Shown: one piece after another, positions 24,839 through 34,457 of the stretch
Layout: the number at the start of each line of letters is the position of its first letter
Numbering within the stretch: the first letter of the stretch is position 1
From: an uncultured Planctomycetota bacterium
GTDB taxonomy: Bacteria > Planctomycetota > UBA1135 > GCA-002686595
Direction of reading: 5' to 3'
Length of the DNA stretch: 44,854 nucleotides
Assembly: GCA_903928115.1 (NCBI GenBank)
Contig: CAIYPP010000142.1
Location: 1 to 44,854, forward strand
Made by a program: the position numbers and the translations under genes
Notes under the pieces: model-generated
The model's input: the letters and a program-made list of their open reading frames with translations, nothing else
Database searches by the model: none
What the model was told of the DNA's origin: nothing

Positions 24839-25801
24839 ATGGATCGCGAACTGCGGAAGCCGTGGCTCGTCGCCGTGTGGCCCGGCATGGGCGGCGTGGC
24901 CCAGATCGCCGGAACGTACTTGGTGCGCGCGCTGGAGATGAAGCAGCTCTCCGAGCTCGACGCGCGGCCTTTCCACGCGTCGCAGTCGATCGCCGTGAAA
25001 GACGGGCTCGTTCAGCCGCCGGATCGTCCGCGCAGCGTGTTCTACGTCTGGCGCAATCCGCGGGAGGGCCGCGACTTGATCGTGATGCTCGCGGATCAAC
25101 AGCCCAACATCGACGCAGCGCGCTACGGCGATGCGCTGCTCGAAGCAGCGCTGCGCCATGGAGTCGAGCGAGCATTCACGTTCGCCGCGATGGCGACGCC
25201 GACGCATCCGAGCGCCGACCCGCGCGTGTTCGCAGTCGCGACCGAGGCCAGCGCGATCGAAGAGGCAGATCGGATCGGGCTCACGCGGCTCGCGGAAGGG
25301 GAAGTCACGGGATTGAACGGCGTGTTCATCGCGTTGGCCGCCGCGCGCGGAGTGCCGGGCACCTGCTTGCTGGGCGAGTTTCCGTTCTTCGCCGCCACCG
25401 TGCCGAACCCGAAGGCCTCGGTGGCAATCCTCCGCGCGTTCGCGCAGCTCGCAGGCATCGAGATCGACCTTGCGGAACTCGTGGCGGATGCCCGACGCAT
25501 CGAAAAAGGACTGATCGAGCACCTCGAAGGCCTGCAGCGCGCGGCGCGACTCGCGGCGGGCGCAGAAGCCGGAAGTGAAGCAGCTCGGACCGAGACCGAC
25601 GAGGACGAGGAGCCGGCGGAACTGGAAGCTGCGAGCGAAACTGGCCCACCCACCGAGGTCGTCCAGCGCATCGAAGAGCTGTTCCGACTCGCCCGCGTCG
25701 ATCGCTCGCGGGCGCTCGAGCTGAAGGCCGAGCTGGATCGCCACGGACTCTTCCGCGAGTACGAGGACCGCTTCCTCGATCTGTTCAAACGGGCGAGCTG
25801 A
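24839..25801 (+). CDS. PAC2-family protein with acidic C-terminal extension
   Basis: This 320-residue protein has a PAC2 domain at about residues 8-225. It shows WPGMGGVAQIAGTYLVRAL near the start, VMLADQQPN, FTFAAMATPTHPSADPRVFAVATE, GLNGVFIALAAARGVPGTCLLGEFPFF and NPKASVAILRAFA. The eukaryotic and archaeal relatives are proteasome assembly chaperones; the bacterial ones have no settled role. After the domain comes an acidic stretch (about 240-275, with ETDEDEEPAELEAASE), then a helical tail of Arg/Glu-rich heptads (VVQRIEELFRLA, LELKAELDRHGLF). It has no signal peptide. The gene stands alone, 21 bp after the long hairpin. Confidence 0.85.
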   Translation: MDRELRKPWLVAVWPGMGGVAQIAGTYLVRALEMKQLSELDARPFHASQSIAVKDGLVQPPDRPRSVFYVWRNPREGRDLIVMLADQQPNIDAARYGDALLEAALRHGVERAFTFAAMATPTHPSADPRVFAVATEASAIEEADRIGLTRLAEGEVTGLNGVFIALAAARGVPGTCLLGEFPFFAATVPNPKASVAILRAFAQLAGIEIDLAELVADARRIEKGLIEHLEGLQRAARLAAGAEAGSEAARTETDEDEEPAELEAASETGPPTEVVQRIEELFRLARVDRSRALELKAELDRHGLFREYEDRFLDLFKRAS

Positions 25802-25892
25802 GGCCGCGGCGCATGTGACCCGCGCGGGCGGCGGAGCTAGTGCGTCGAGCCCAACTCGGCACATGGGTCTCGCTGCCTGCTAGTCTCTCGCC

Positions 25893-27800
25893 ATGCACCT
25901 CCTCGCGTTCGTCGTGCTGGCGTGTCCGCTCTCCCAAGAGCCCGAGCGGCATGCTGAAGACACGATCGTGATCCCCGCGTCCGTCGAGGCTGCGTGGGCC
26001 GCCTTCACCGATCCGCGCGCGATCGAGCGCGCTCTGGGAGTCGCGGATGCGAAGGTCGAGTTGCGGCCCGGCGGTCGGATTGAATGGGCTGCTGGAGAAG
26101 GCTCCGTGGAGCGCGCGCCACTGTGGGCCTCGCGCCGCATCCTCGCCCACGAACGCGGCGCGATGCTCGCGTTCTCGCTCGTGCCTCCGCCCTCGGAACC
26201 CGAGTGGGTGTCGCAGCGCGCGGGAGAGCAGTGGAGCGTTCTCTACGTTTCGCCGCTTGCCCACGACCGTACGCAAGTGACCGTGGCGACCGTCGCGCAG
26301 GGTCAAGGCCCGGACTTCGGCCTCGCGATCGAGCATTACTCGGTCGCCGCGCGCGAATGGGTCGAGGCGGTCGCACTCTCGTTCGACTCGGCCAGCGCTG
26401 CCGGCAACAGCGCCCTCGCGCAGGCGGCCGTGCAGGAGTGGTGCGGCGGCGAATGGCTCGGCGAGTCGCAATCGAGCGACGGTGCGCCCATCCGCGAGCG
26501 CGTGGTTCTGACCCCGATCCTCGGCGGCACCTTCGTCGAGGAGACGGTGTGGTCCGGCGGCGCCGATGGGCTTGGCCTGCGCTCGCGCTCGATCTATGGC
26601 ATCGACCCGCGCAGCAGGGACATGCGCTGCTGGACGTGGACCAGCGCGGGCGTGTGCTCCGAAGCGACCTTGCGAACCGAGGAGGATGCACTCGTGCTGC
26701 GCGACGTCATCCCGTCCGCCGCGAGCGCTGTGAAACGCGTGCGCCGCGAAAGCGTCGACGCGCACACCGTGGAGACGGTCGTCGATGGCACGGTCGTGGA
26801 CGCGCAGCGCTTCCACCGCGTGCAGAGGCTGCCTGCGGAATGGAAGCTCTTGCCGTCGGTGCTTCCGACGCGAGCGAGCGCGAGCTCCGTGGCGTCGCTC
26901 GCACCTCTCTATCCCGAGCTGCAGCGAACCGTCGGCTTGGTCGGTGCGTCCCGCGACGTTCTCTGGTCGCAGCTCCGCACGTCGGACGGCTTGGTGAAGC
27001 TCTGGGGCGTGGCGAAAGCCTCGATCGAGCTGCGGATCGGCGGTGCGATCCTCACCCACTACGACGCGCAGGGCGAGCTCGGAGACGCGGGCGGCATTCG
27101 CCACGAAATCCTCGCCCTCGACCCCGGGCGCATGCTCGCGTTCCGCACGACGCCGCCGGCCGGTGCTCCCGACTTCCTCCGTGCATGGAGTACGCACGGC
27201 TGGCACGTGCTGCGACTCGAAGAACACGGCGCCGATGTGACGCAGCTCATCACGACCGGCTGCGACTACGGCGCCGACGACGCGGCGACGCGCAGCTTCT
27301 TCGAGCGCGGAAATGCCTACGTCCAGCAGGGCATCGGCGTCCAATATCCGCTGAGCACCGCGAACAACGACGTCTTGGCGAGGCTCGCGCCGCTCGTGGG
27401 TGCCAAGTACGAAGCACGCGGCACCGTGCCGACGGGCGAGACGGTACGCGCACGCACGGCGTGGACAAGCTGGTGCGGACCCTTCCTCTCTTGGCAGGGT
27501 CAGCTCGCGGTCGGCGACGAACAGGAACTCGCCGACCACACGTGGATGCTCTACGGAGCGGACGCCTCGAGCGGCGCCAAGTTCTGGAAGTTTGGAGCAG
27601 ATGGCTCGGTCGCTCGGGGAACGCTCGTCGCCGACGGCGAGCGCGGCGTAGGCCACCAGTGGAAGAGCTGGTCGCGCGACGGACGCGAGCGCGACATCTA
27701 CGTGCAGCTGGTCCCGGACGACCGCGACTACCACTACCGCGCGCAGCCGAGCCGCTCGGAAGCGACCACGCTGGTCTCGCTCGACTACGTACGTCGCTGA
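25893..27800 (+). CDS. Exported protein with duplicated SRPBCC plus DUF1579-like domains
   Basis: This 635-residue protein has a short hydrophobic N-terminus (MHLLAFVVLACPLS), possibly a signal peptide. Residues about 20-165 form an AHSA1/SRPBCC domain (TIVIPASVEAAWAAFTDPRAIE, VELRPGGRIEW). About 170-310 hold a DUF1579-like domain (EWCGGEWLGESQSSDGAP, GGTFVEETVW, YGIDPRSRDMRCWTW). The same order repeats: SRPBCC at about 345-480 (VGASRDVLWSQLRTSDGLVK, ELRIGGAILTHYDAQGELG) and a second DUF1579-like domain at about 490-630. SRPBCC folds hold hydrophobic ligands. No catalytic residues can be named. The gene is alone on its strand and converges with the M49 peptidase gene, 10 bp apart. Confidence 0.7.
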   Translation: MHLLAFVVLACPLSQEPERHAEDTIVIPASVEAAWAAFTDPRAIERALGVADAKVELRPGGRIEWAAGEGSVERAPLWASRRILAHERGAMLAFSLVPPPSEPEWVSQRAGEQWSVLYVSPLAHDRTQVTVATVAQGQGPDFGLAIEHYSVAAREWVEAVALSFDSASAAGNSALAQAAVQEWCGGEWLGESQSSDGAPIRERVVLTPILGGTFVEETVWSGGADGLGLRSRSIYGIDPRSRDMRCWTWTSAGVCSEATLRTEEDALVLRDVIPSAASAVKRVRRESVDAHTVETVVDGTVVDAQRFHRVQRLPAEWKLLPSVLPTRASASSVASLAPLYPELQRTVGLVGASRDVLWSQLRTSDGLVKLWGVAKASIELRIGGAILTHYDAQGELGDAGGIRHEILALDPGRMLAFRTTPPAGAPDFLRAWSTHGWHVLRLEEHGADVTQLITTGCDYGADDAATRSFFERGNAYVQQGIGVQYPLSTANNDVLARLAPLVGAKYEARGTVPTGETVRARTAWTSWCGPFLSWQGQLAVGDEQELADHTWMLYGADASSGAKFWKFGADGSVARGTLVADGERGVGHQWKSWSRDGRERDIYVQLVPDDRDYHYRAQPSRSEATTLVSLDYVRR

Positions 27801-27810
27801 GCGCTGAAGA

Positions 27811-29832
27811 TCAGCGCGCGCGCCGCCCGCTCCACTCCAGCATCTGCTCTTCGAGCGATGCGGGGTACGAGAGCCGCGCGTCGACGACGGTGCCCTTTGC
27901 GTCGCGGATGGCATCGAGACGCGGGAAGACGAACGCGCTGTACGCCGGCACGTCGAGCTGCGCGTAGCGAGCGACCACTTCATCCCGCAGCTTGGGTTCG
28001 AAACGCACTCCGTAGCCTTCGATCAGCCCCTTCGCACCCTCGTAGTCGCCCGTGCTCTTGAGCTTCTGCACGAGCGCGAGCAACTCACCGCACGCGGCGC
28101 GGAACCGCGAGACATCGAGCACGCGCAGGTACGTCTTCCCATCTCGTACGACACGGCGCAGTGCGGAGGGATCGCGCTCTTCGATCCAGCGCACGACGAG
28201 CTGTCGGTTGCGCATGTGGTCCTCCTCCAGCGCGTCGCCCTCGGGCACTCGACGCAGCTGCTGCAAGCCGCCGTTTCGCACATATTGCTCGTAGCAGGCG
28301 AGCGAAGCCTCCCCGACGTCATCGATCAGGCCAAGCTCCTGCAGCTTCGGATCGGCGATGAACCACAGCGCCACGAGGTCGGCGCGCGTCTCCTCGAGCG
28401 TCGAATAGAACTCGCGAATCCACTGCGCCGCATCGCCGCTGCGCTCTGGAGATTGGCGACCCGAAGCGTGGCCGATCACCTCGTGCATGTTGACGAGCAT
28501 GTCCCACACGTGAGCCTGCCAGCGTTCTGCACGTGCGAGCTCGGCGGCGTCCCAGACAAACTCCGCGCGAGCGCGGGGCGACGCGGAGCGATCCTGTGCC
28601 TCGATCACGTTGGCGAGACTCACCGACTTCGAGCCATGGTGCTCACGGACCCAAGGGTCGTTGGGCAGGTTGATGCCGATCGGCGTGATCGGACCCGAGT
28701 CGCCGGTCTCGACGATCACGTCGATGGAGCGCGCGCTGATGCCCACTACGTCAGGCTTGCGGAACTCGGGCGCGTACGGCATGTGGTCCTCGAACCACTG
28801 CGCGTTCGCAGCGATCGCTTTGATCTGCGCGGCCTTCTTCGGATCCTCGTAGCTGACGATCCCCTCCCACGCTCCCTTGACGCCGCGCGGATCGACGTAG
28901 ACCTCGACGAAGGAGTTCACGGTGTCGACAGGCGAGGCCGTATCCGCGACCCACGCGACGTCGTACGCGACCCGATCCACGCGCTCCCCCGTGCGGTAGA
29001 AGCGAATCTGCGCTTCGAGCGCGCGTCGCATCGGCTCGCTCGCGAGCGGGAGAGCCGCTTCGAGGTGCGCGACGATCGCGCCGATTTCCTCCGCGTAAAG
29101 GCCCGCCGGAATCCCCTCCGCGGGCAGTCCCAGACGCCAAGGTCGCTCCTCCAATCCGCCGTCGTTCCGCGTGACCACCGTCGAGTTCAGCGCGTACCGC
29201 TCTTCGAAGCCTTCGAGCCGACGCAGAGAAACTCCGGGTCCGTAGAACGTTGCTGCGGACGCCTGCACGATGTCGAGCCCGTTGACGGTGCTCTTCGCGG
29301 TGACCATCGGCTTGTAAGCCGGGTCGAAGAGCATCGGTCCGAGGCGCGCGACCAGCGCACTCGCGCTCTCGCCCTCGATGCGCGACGGCTTGGCACCGCT
29401 ACGTGTCGCAGCCTCGATGGCTCGCACCAACTGCGTGGGCGACAAGGCGAGACAGAACTTTCGCGCTGTCGTGTTGTGATAAGGCGAGCTGTGGATCCAG
29501 ACGAGCTTCGTGTAGCGGCGCAGCTCGGCGAGCGATGCCGCATCGATGCCGTCGGAGTGCGTGAGGAGCTCTTCGCCGAGCTGAAGGATGTCGAGGCCCT
29601 CGGCGCAGCGTTGCTGATAGTAGATGGGACGTCCAGCGACAGCTGCTTGGTAGAGATGCCAGCACAGCGCGCGCTCGCGCGGCTCCAACCGCTCGAAGCC
29701 ATCGGCGTAGACGCGGACGACCGCAGCGTCGTCGACACGTTCGAGCAGATAGGGCTTGGAATCGCCCCCCGTGGTCGAGCGACAGGACGCCAACGCGCAT
29801 ACACCGAGCACCCAAGGACCGATTCGCTTCAT
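27811..29832 (-). CDS. Dipeptidyl peptidase III (M49) as a lipoprotein
   Basis: This 673-residue zinc peptidase has the M49-specific HEVIGH (H450 to H455) and EETRAD (480-485, third ligand E481). These are the counterparts of HELLGH and EECRAE in animal DPP III, which removes dipeptides from N-termini of short peptides. MKRIGPWVLGVCALASC has a lipobox (LASC, anchor C17), so this enzyme should sit in the outer periplasm or membrane. The animal enzymes are cytosolic. An ATG three codons upstream (29841) is an alternative start. It is divergent from the PKD-like lipoprotein gene with about 40-50 bp between, and no operon partner is evident. Confidence 0.9.
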   Translation of the reverse strand: MKRIGPWVLGVCALASCRSTTGGDSKPYLLERVDDAAVVRVYADGFERLEPRERALCWHLYQAAVAGRPIYYQQRCAEGLDILQLGEELLTHSDGIDAASLAELRRYTKLVWIHSSPYHNTTARKFCLALSPTQLVRAIEAATRSGAKPSRIEGESASALVARLGPMLFDPAYKPMVTAKSTVNGLDIVQASAATFYGPGVSLRRLEGFEERYALNSTVVTRNDGGLEERPWRLGLPAEGIPAGLYAEEIGAIVAHLEAALPLASEPMRRALEAQIRFYRTGERVDRVAYDVAWVADTASPVDTVNSFVEVYVDPRGVKGAWEGIVSYEDPKKAAQIKAIAANAQWFEDHMPYAPEFRKPDVVGISARSIDVIVETGDSGPITPIGINLPNDPWVREHHGSKSVSLANVIEAQDRSASPRARAEFVWDAAELARAERWQAHVWDMLVNMHEVIGHASGRQSPERSGDAAQWIREFYSTLEETRADLVALWFIADPKLQELGLIDDVGEASLACYEQYVRNGGLQQLRRVPEGDALEEDHMRNRQLVVRWIEERDPSALRRVVRDGKTYLRVLDVSRFRAACGELLALVQKLKSTGDYEGAKGLIEGYGVRFEPKLRDEVVARYAQLDVPAYSAFVFPRLDAIRDAKGTVVDARLSYPASLEEQMLEWSGRRAR

Positions 29833-29881
29833 GGGCGGCATCGTACGCGCGATCCCGCGGGTGCGTTGCTACCATGCGCTC

Positions 29882-31018
29882 GTGAAGCTCCGATTCGCCC
29901 CTGTTTCGCTGCTCTTCCTGTTCGCCTGCGGCAAGGAACCCGAGGCTCCGGCCAGCAAGCTGCGTGTCGAGCTTCGCGCCCCGACGAGCGTGCGCGAGGG
30001 CGAGCGTTTCGATGTCGAGTGCGTCGTGCAGGGCGCCGACGGACAATCGATCGAATACGCATGGAGCCATCTCGGCGTCCAACCGCGCCTCGACGTGCAG
30101 TCGAGCGGAGCGGCCAAGCAGTCGCTCGTCGCGCCAGAGTGGATCGGACCGGTCGACCTCATGCTCGAAGTCACCGCGCGCGTCGGCGCGGAGTCGCTCT
30201 CGACGCAGCAGACGATTCGACTCGAGGCGGTCGACAACCCGCCGACCGCTGAGATCGCGTCGATCCCGCGCTGCGAGTGCGGAGAGATGGTCCCGCTGAC
30301 GGGTCAGGCCCACAACGAGCGCCTGCAGGAGGTGCAGGCGTCGTGGAGGCAAGTCGGAAGCGGTCCGCGTGTCGTGATCGACGGAGCCGATCGGCTACAG
30401 GCGTTCTTCCTCGCTCCGGAACACGATGGTCCGTACTCCCTCGATCTCGAGCTGACCGTGCGCGACGCCGGGGGCGGTGAATCGCGGGTGCGCCACCATG
30501 TCGACGTCGCCTGCGATCCTGGCAACGTTCCGCTTCCGAAGGATCAAGAGCTCGAGCTCGTCGCGCGCACGGGAACGAACAACATCTTGCCGCGCGGGCG
30601 CTGGCTGCTCGCCGGCTCGCTCGAGCTCGCGGCTACGGGCGATGGACCGATGGAAGCGCTGCTGCGCTTCGACTCCGCGCGCGGCACGGGCGCGGCGCTC
30701 AAGCTCGTGAAGCAGCAAGACGAGCTTCAGATGTCGACGACGACGCTCGCGATGAGCCCGGAAGGCGTCTGGCACGAGCCCGAGTTCAAGCGCGTCATGC
30801 CGCTGGGCCCGTGGCCGGCGCAGGTGCCGCTGGGCTTCGAGTTCGAGAGCGACGGTCGCGAGGTGCGCTTGCGCTTCGGACCCGCCGGAGCGCGCGCGGA
30901 GTGGCCCGAGCTGCCGTTCGATGTCTTCCTGTTGCTCGACCAGCGTCCGCGCGACTTCGCGATCGACGTCATCGGCGGCAGCGCGAAGCTCGGTCGACTC
31001 TCGCTGCGCGGTATGTGA
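29882..31018 (+). CDS. Lipoprotein with PKD/Ig-like repeats, function unknown
   Basis: This 378-residue protein starts at GTG: MKLRFAPVSLLFLFACGKEP, a clear lipoprotein signal with lipobox LFAC (C16). Two repeats of the Ig/PKD style follow, at about 28-115 (LRAPTSVREGERFDVECVVQG, YAWSHLG) and about 125-215 (PRCECGEMVPLTGQAHNE, ASWRQVGSGPRVV, SLDLELTVRDAGGGES). The remaining 160 residues form a beta-rich region of the LamG-like size without a recognisable motif. It is probably a surface or periplasmic binding protein. It is divergent from the M49 peptidase gene and converges with the ABC-F gene (3 bp apart). Confidence 0.7.
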   Translation: MKLRFAPVSLLFLFACGKEPEAPASKLRVELRAPTSVREGERFDVECVVQGADGQSIEYAWSHLGVQPRLDVQSSGAAKQSLVAPEWIGPVDLMLEVTARVGAESLSTQQTIRLEAVDNPPTAEIASIPRCECGEMVPLTGQAHNERLQEVQASWRQVGSGPRVVIDGADRLQAFFLAPEHDGPYSLDLELTVRDAGGGESRVRHHVDVACDPGNVPLPKDQELELVARTGTNNILPRGRWLLAGSLELAATGDGPMEALLRFDSARGTGAALKLVKQQDELQMSTTTLAMSPEGVWHEPEFKRVMPLGPWPAQVPLGFEFESDGREVRLRFGPAGARAEWPELPFDVFLLLDQRPRDFAIDVIGGSAKLGRLSLRGM

Positions 31019-31021
31019 ATC

Positions 31022-32935
31022 TCAGCGCAGCGACTCGAGCTCTTCCCAGCGCGCGTAGGCCGCTTGGAGCTCGCTCTGCAGTTTCTCGCGCTTGCTGCGG
31101 GCAGCGTCGAGCGCGGCGCGCGGTCCGGTGTAGAGGCTAGGCTCCGCGAGCTCGGCGTCGCAGGATGCGAGCGTCGTCTCGAGCTCCGGAATCCGCGCTT
31201 CGAGCTTCTCCAGCTCGGCCTGTTGCCACGGTGTGATTCGCTTGCGCTGCGCGGGCTGGGTGGCCGCAGCCTGCGGTGCCGCGGTCGCAGTCGGCTTCGC
31301 GGCACTGCGCTGCGCACGAGCTTCCTCGCGCTCTTTCGCGAGCAGCTCCAACAAGCCGGACATGTCGCCGAAGTGCATACGCGCAAGTCCCTCGCCATCG
31401 AGATACAAGACCTGCGTCGCGACGCGGTCGAGGAACCAGCGGTCATGGCTCACCAAGATCGCCGCGCCGTCGAACGCCAGCAGGGCCTCTTCGAGCGCGC
31501 GGAGCGTCGAGAGGTCGAGGTCGTTGGTCGGCTCGTCGAGCACCAGGACGTTCCCGCCTTGCAGCATGAGCTTGGCGAGCATCAAGCGGTTGCGCTCGCC
31601 GCCCGAGAGCTGGCGCACGACCGATCGCTGCTGCGCGACCGCGAAGCCGAAGCGATCGAGGTAGCTCTCGGCGCGTACCACGCGCTCCCCCACCTTGACG
31701 ACATCGCTGCGGCCCGCGAGCTCTTCGAGCAGCGTGGCGTCGAGCTTCACGTCTGTGCGCATCTGATCGACACTCGCGAACTTCACCGTCTCGCCCACGC
31801 TCCGCGTGCCCGTGTCGGGAGCGAGCTCACCGAGGATCATGCGCACCAGCGTGGTCTTGCCAGCGCCGTTGGGGCCGACGAGGCCCAACCGTGTCCCGGG
31901 GCCGAGCTCCAGATCGAGCTTGGGCACGATGACGCGCCCGTCGTAGCTCTTGGAGACGCCGTGGAGCTCCAACACGCGCGTGCCGAGGCGCGGCCCCGCA
32001 GGGAACGCCATCTCCAGATCTTGCGCGAGCGCGATCGGCGCTGCGGAGACCGTCTCGTTGTAGCGGCGAATGCGCGCCTTGGCCTTCGTCGTCCGCGCGG
32101 GCGCACCGCGACGCATCCACGCCGTCTCACGGCGCAAGAGATTGAGCCGGGCGCTCTCGGCGCTGCGCTCGGCACTCAAACGATCGGCGCGCTTCTCCAA
32201 GTACTCCGCATAGCCGCCGGTGTACGAGTAGAGCTCGCCGCGATCGAGCTCGACGATGCGGTCGCACACACGGTCGAGGAAGTAGCGATCGTGCGTGACG
32301 AGCAGGAGCGGCGTGCGGGTCTCGAGAAACCAGTCTTCGAGCCAGTCCGTCACGAGCGCGTCGAGGTGGTTCGTGGGCTCGTCGAGCAGGAGCAGCTCGG
32401 GACCCGCGAGCAAGAGCCGCGCGAGAGCCACACGGCGGCGCTCACCGCCCGACATCGTGCCGCAGCGCGCATCGAGGTCGCGCACGCCGAGCGCCTGCAG
32501 CGTACTCTCGACGCGGTGCTCTACGTCGTGGCCACCGAAACGCTCGAGCTCACGTTCGAGCCGCTCCTGTCGCACGATCGCCTTCTCCAAGGCGTCACCC
32601 TGTGCTCGCTCGAGCTCCGCGTGCACGCGCTCGAGCTCGCGCAGTACCCGCTCGCGCTCGACGAGACCGGCGCGAACCACCTCGCGCGCCGTCGCCGTGC
32701 CATCGAGCTGGGGATCCTGCTCCAGATAGCCGAGCCGCAGCTCCCGTCGCAGCACGCGCGTACCTTCATCGGGCGCCTCGAGACCGCACAGGATCTTCAT
32801 CAGCGTCGACTTGCCTCCGCCGTTGGGCCCCACGAGTCCGACGCGCTCGCCTTCGCCGATCATCAGCGAGACGTTGCGGAGCAGCTGGCGGTCACCGTAG
32901 CTCTTGGAGATCCCATCGATCGAAAGCAGCGACAT
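31022..32935 (-). CDS. ABC-F family ATPase, Uup type
   Basis: This 637-residue soluble protein has two ABC domains and no membrane part. Domain 1 shows GPNGGGKS (36-43), MSGGERRRVALARLL and LLLDEPTNHLD. A linker rich in Arg/Glu (about 240-300) follows. Domain 2 shows GPNGAGKT, LSGGERNRLMLAKLM and VLVLDEPTNDLDLST, and the last 80 residues form a coiled-coil tail (QAELEKLEARIPELETTL, SKREKLQSELQ) as in Uup. ABC-F proteins act on the ribosome; Uup-type members help with stalled ribosomes and affect precise excision of transposons. The ATG before SLLSIDGISKSYG was chosen because a longer frame upstream only reads antisense through the next gene. Confidence 0.9.
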   Translation of the reverse strand: MSLLSIDGISKSYGDRQLLRNVSLMIGEGERVGLVGPNGGGKSTLMKILCGLEAPDEGTRVLRRELRLGYLEQDPQLDGTATAREVVRAGLVERERVLRELERVHAELERAQGDALEKAIVRQERLERELERFGGHDVEHRVESTLQALGVRDLDARCGTMSGGERRRVALARLLLAGPELLLLDEPTNHLDALVTDWLEDWFLETRTPLLLVTHDRYFLDRVCDRIVELDRGELYSYTGGYAEYLEKRADRLSAERSAESARLNLLRRETAWMRRGAPARTTKAKARIRRYNETVSAAPIALAQDLEMAFPAGPRLGTRVLELHGVSKSYDGRVIVPKLDLELGPGTRLGLVGPNGAGKTTLVRMILGELAPDTGTRSVGETVKFASVDQMRTDVKLDATLLEELAGRSDVVKVGERVVRAESYLDRFGFAVAQQRSVVRQLSGGERNRLMLAKLMLQGGNVLVLDEPTNDLDLSTLRALEEALLAFDGAAILVSHDRWFLDRVATQVLYLDGEGLARMHFGDMSGLLELLAKEREEARAQRSAAKPTATAAPQAAATQPAQRKRITPWQQAELEKLEARIPELETTLASCDAELAEPSLYTGPRAALDAARSKREKLQSELQAAYARWEELESLR

Positions 32936-33002
32936 GCGGCGAGAGATGATGCCGCGCTGGGGCCTATCGCGCCACGACGAGCCGTGTCGTACGCTCCGCC
33001 GC

Positions 33003-34457
33003 ATGAAGAAGGCGCTCTTCATCGGCATCGGCGTGCTCTTGGTCGCCTTGCTGGCCCTCTTGTGGCCGCGTGGAAGCGAACCCACGCAAGACGACGCCGC
33101 AGGCGCGCAGCCCGCGGAGGAAGAGTCGGCCGCGCCCGCGAGGGTCGACGATGAACGGCTCACTCCGGCGAGTGTCGAAGCTACTCGGGTCGATGCGGAC
33201 GAGGCACGCCAACGTCGGAAGGCGAGCCGCACGAGCTGGACGCGCCTGCACGGGAAGATCGAGCAGCTCGGCGAAGATGGACGAAGCCGCCGTCCCGTCG
33301 CCGATCTGGAGCTCGCGCTCTTCGGTGGCGACGAGACGGTGCTGCGCACGCGCACGGACGAGGCGGGCCGCTACGAATTCATGACGCGCCCCGGACCCCA
33401 GCAGCTCGGCGCATCTCCGTCCGACGGACCCGCTTGGTGGGACGCGCTGGACGTGCCTGCGGAAGACGAGTTCGTGCACGACCGGCTGTTGGTGGGAACG
33501 ACCAAGCGCTGCGTGCGAGTGTGGCGACGCGACGGCGACGAGCTCGCGCCGCTGTACGGTGCGTCCGTTTCGCTCGTCGAAGGCGCTGTCGATCTGGCGT
33601 GGTGGTCCTCGCCGCTTCGGTCCCGAGCGACCACCTCGACCACGGACATGCAAGGGATGGCGGAGGTGATCGCTCCGCTCGGCGGCCAATCGGTCCCTTG
33701 CACGCTCGAAGTGCGCGCGGACGGCTTCACGCCCTTCGTCGGGACACTCGAAGGATCCAGCGCCGGCGAAGACTCCTCGTGCGTGCACGTGACCCTGTGG
33801 AGCGAAGGACCGATGCTCGAAGGTGTCGTGCTCGATCCCGAAGGGCTCGCCGTGCCAGGAGCTGCCGTCTTCCTGCTCGTCGAACACAGCACCGGCGATG
33901 GTGTTTGGATGAACGAAGGCGAGATGCTGAGGCCGCAGCAACTTCCCATGACGCAGCCCCCCGTCACGTGGACGGATGAGCGCGGCGGCTTCTCGGTCGC
34001 GGGCCCCGGCGCCGAGATCGTCGACATCCAATCGGCGCGCGTCGTGGTCTTTCCGCGTCGCAACAACCTCGTGCACCACTGGGCTGTCGAGCTGAGCGAT
34101 CCGCGCTCGCAGCCGGACGGAGTCGTGGTACGCATTCCGCGAGCGAGGCCGGTGCGGCTCGTGTTCCTCGACGTCCACGGTCGGCCGCGCGCCGGCGCTG
34201 CGAGCTTGCGCGACGCGTTCGGTTCACCCTACGCCCCAGCAGACACGCCCCTGCGATGGATCCATGCGAGCGATTCCGCGCGTGTGTTCCGAGCACCCGA
34301 GGGCGGAGTCGAGCTGCTGCTGCCCAGCGGCCCAGTGGTCGTCGGCATCTCGCCCTACGACGCGAACGGAGTGCCGCAGTGGCAGCGAGATGAGATCGGA
34401 GTCGATGTGCCCGAGGGCTCCGATGAGATCGAGCTCCGCGTGGGCGTCGGCTATTGA
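33003..34457 (+). CDS. Membrane-anchored protein with carboxypeptidase-regulatory-like domains (paralogue 1)
   Basis: This 484-residue protein has one N-terminal membrane helix (MKKALFIGIGVLLVALLALLWP) and then an acidic/Ala-rich linker to about residue 75. After that come several beta-sandwich segments of the carboxypeptidase-regulatory-like kind. Examples are residues about 80-125 (HGKIEQL to TDEAGRYEF) and about 275-340 (LEGVVLDPEGLAVPGAAVFLLVE, TDERGGFSV). It ends in VDVPEGSDEIELRVGVGY. It is similar in plan and closing sequence to the next gene on this strand, so the pair arose by duplication. Function is unknown; such domains usually bind proteins or sugars outside the cell. It is divergent from the ABC-F gene. 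Confidence 0.65.
   Translation: MKKALFIGIGVLLVALLALLWPRGSEPTQDDAAGAQPAEEESAAPARVDDERLTPASVEATRVDADEARQRRKASRTSWTRLHGKIEQLGEDGRSRRPVADLELALFGGDETVLRTRTDEAGRYEFMTRPGPQQLGASPSDGPAWWDALDVPAEDEFVHDRLLVGTTKRCVRVWRRDGDELAPLYGASVSLVEGAVDLAWWSSPLRSRATTSTTDMQGMAEVIAPLGGQSVPCTLEVRADGFTPFVGTLEGSSAGEDSSCVHVTLWSEGPMLEGVVLDPEGLAVPGAAVFLLVEHSTGDGVWMNEGEMLRPQQLPMTQPPVTWTDERGGFSVAGPGAEIVDIQSARVVVFPRRNNLVHHWAVELSDPRSQPDGVVVRIPRARPVRLVFLDVHGRPRAGAASLRDAFGSPYAPADTPLRWIHASDSARVFRAPEGGVELLLPSGPVVVGISPYDANGVPQWQRDEIGVDVPEGSDEIELRVGVGY

Noticed and set aside
25785..27983. 732-codon minus-strand open frame opposite the SRPBCC protein
   Set aside because: It spans a gene end and a start on the other strand, with low-complexity Arg-rich content; treated as shadow.
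28216..30252. 678-codon plus-strand open frame opposite the M49 peptidase
   Set aside because: The minus strand carries HEVIGH, EETRAD and a lipobox; the plus frame has nothing recognisable.
31064..33154. 696-codon plus-strand open frame opposite the ABC-F gene
   Set aside because: The minus strand has both ABC domains intact; the antisense frame reads as a mirror of them.
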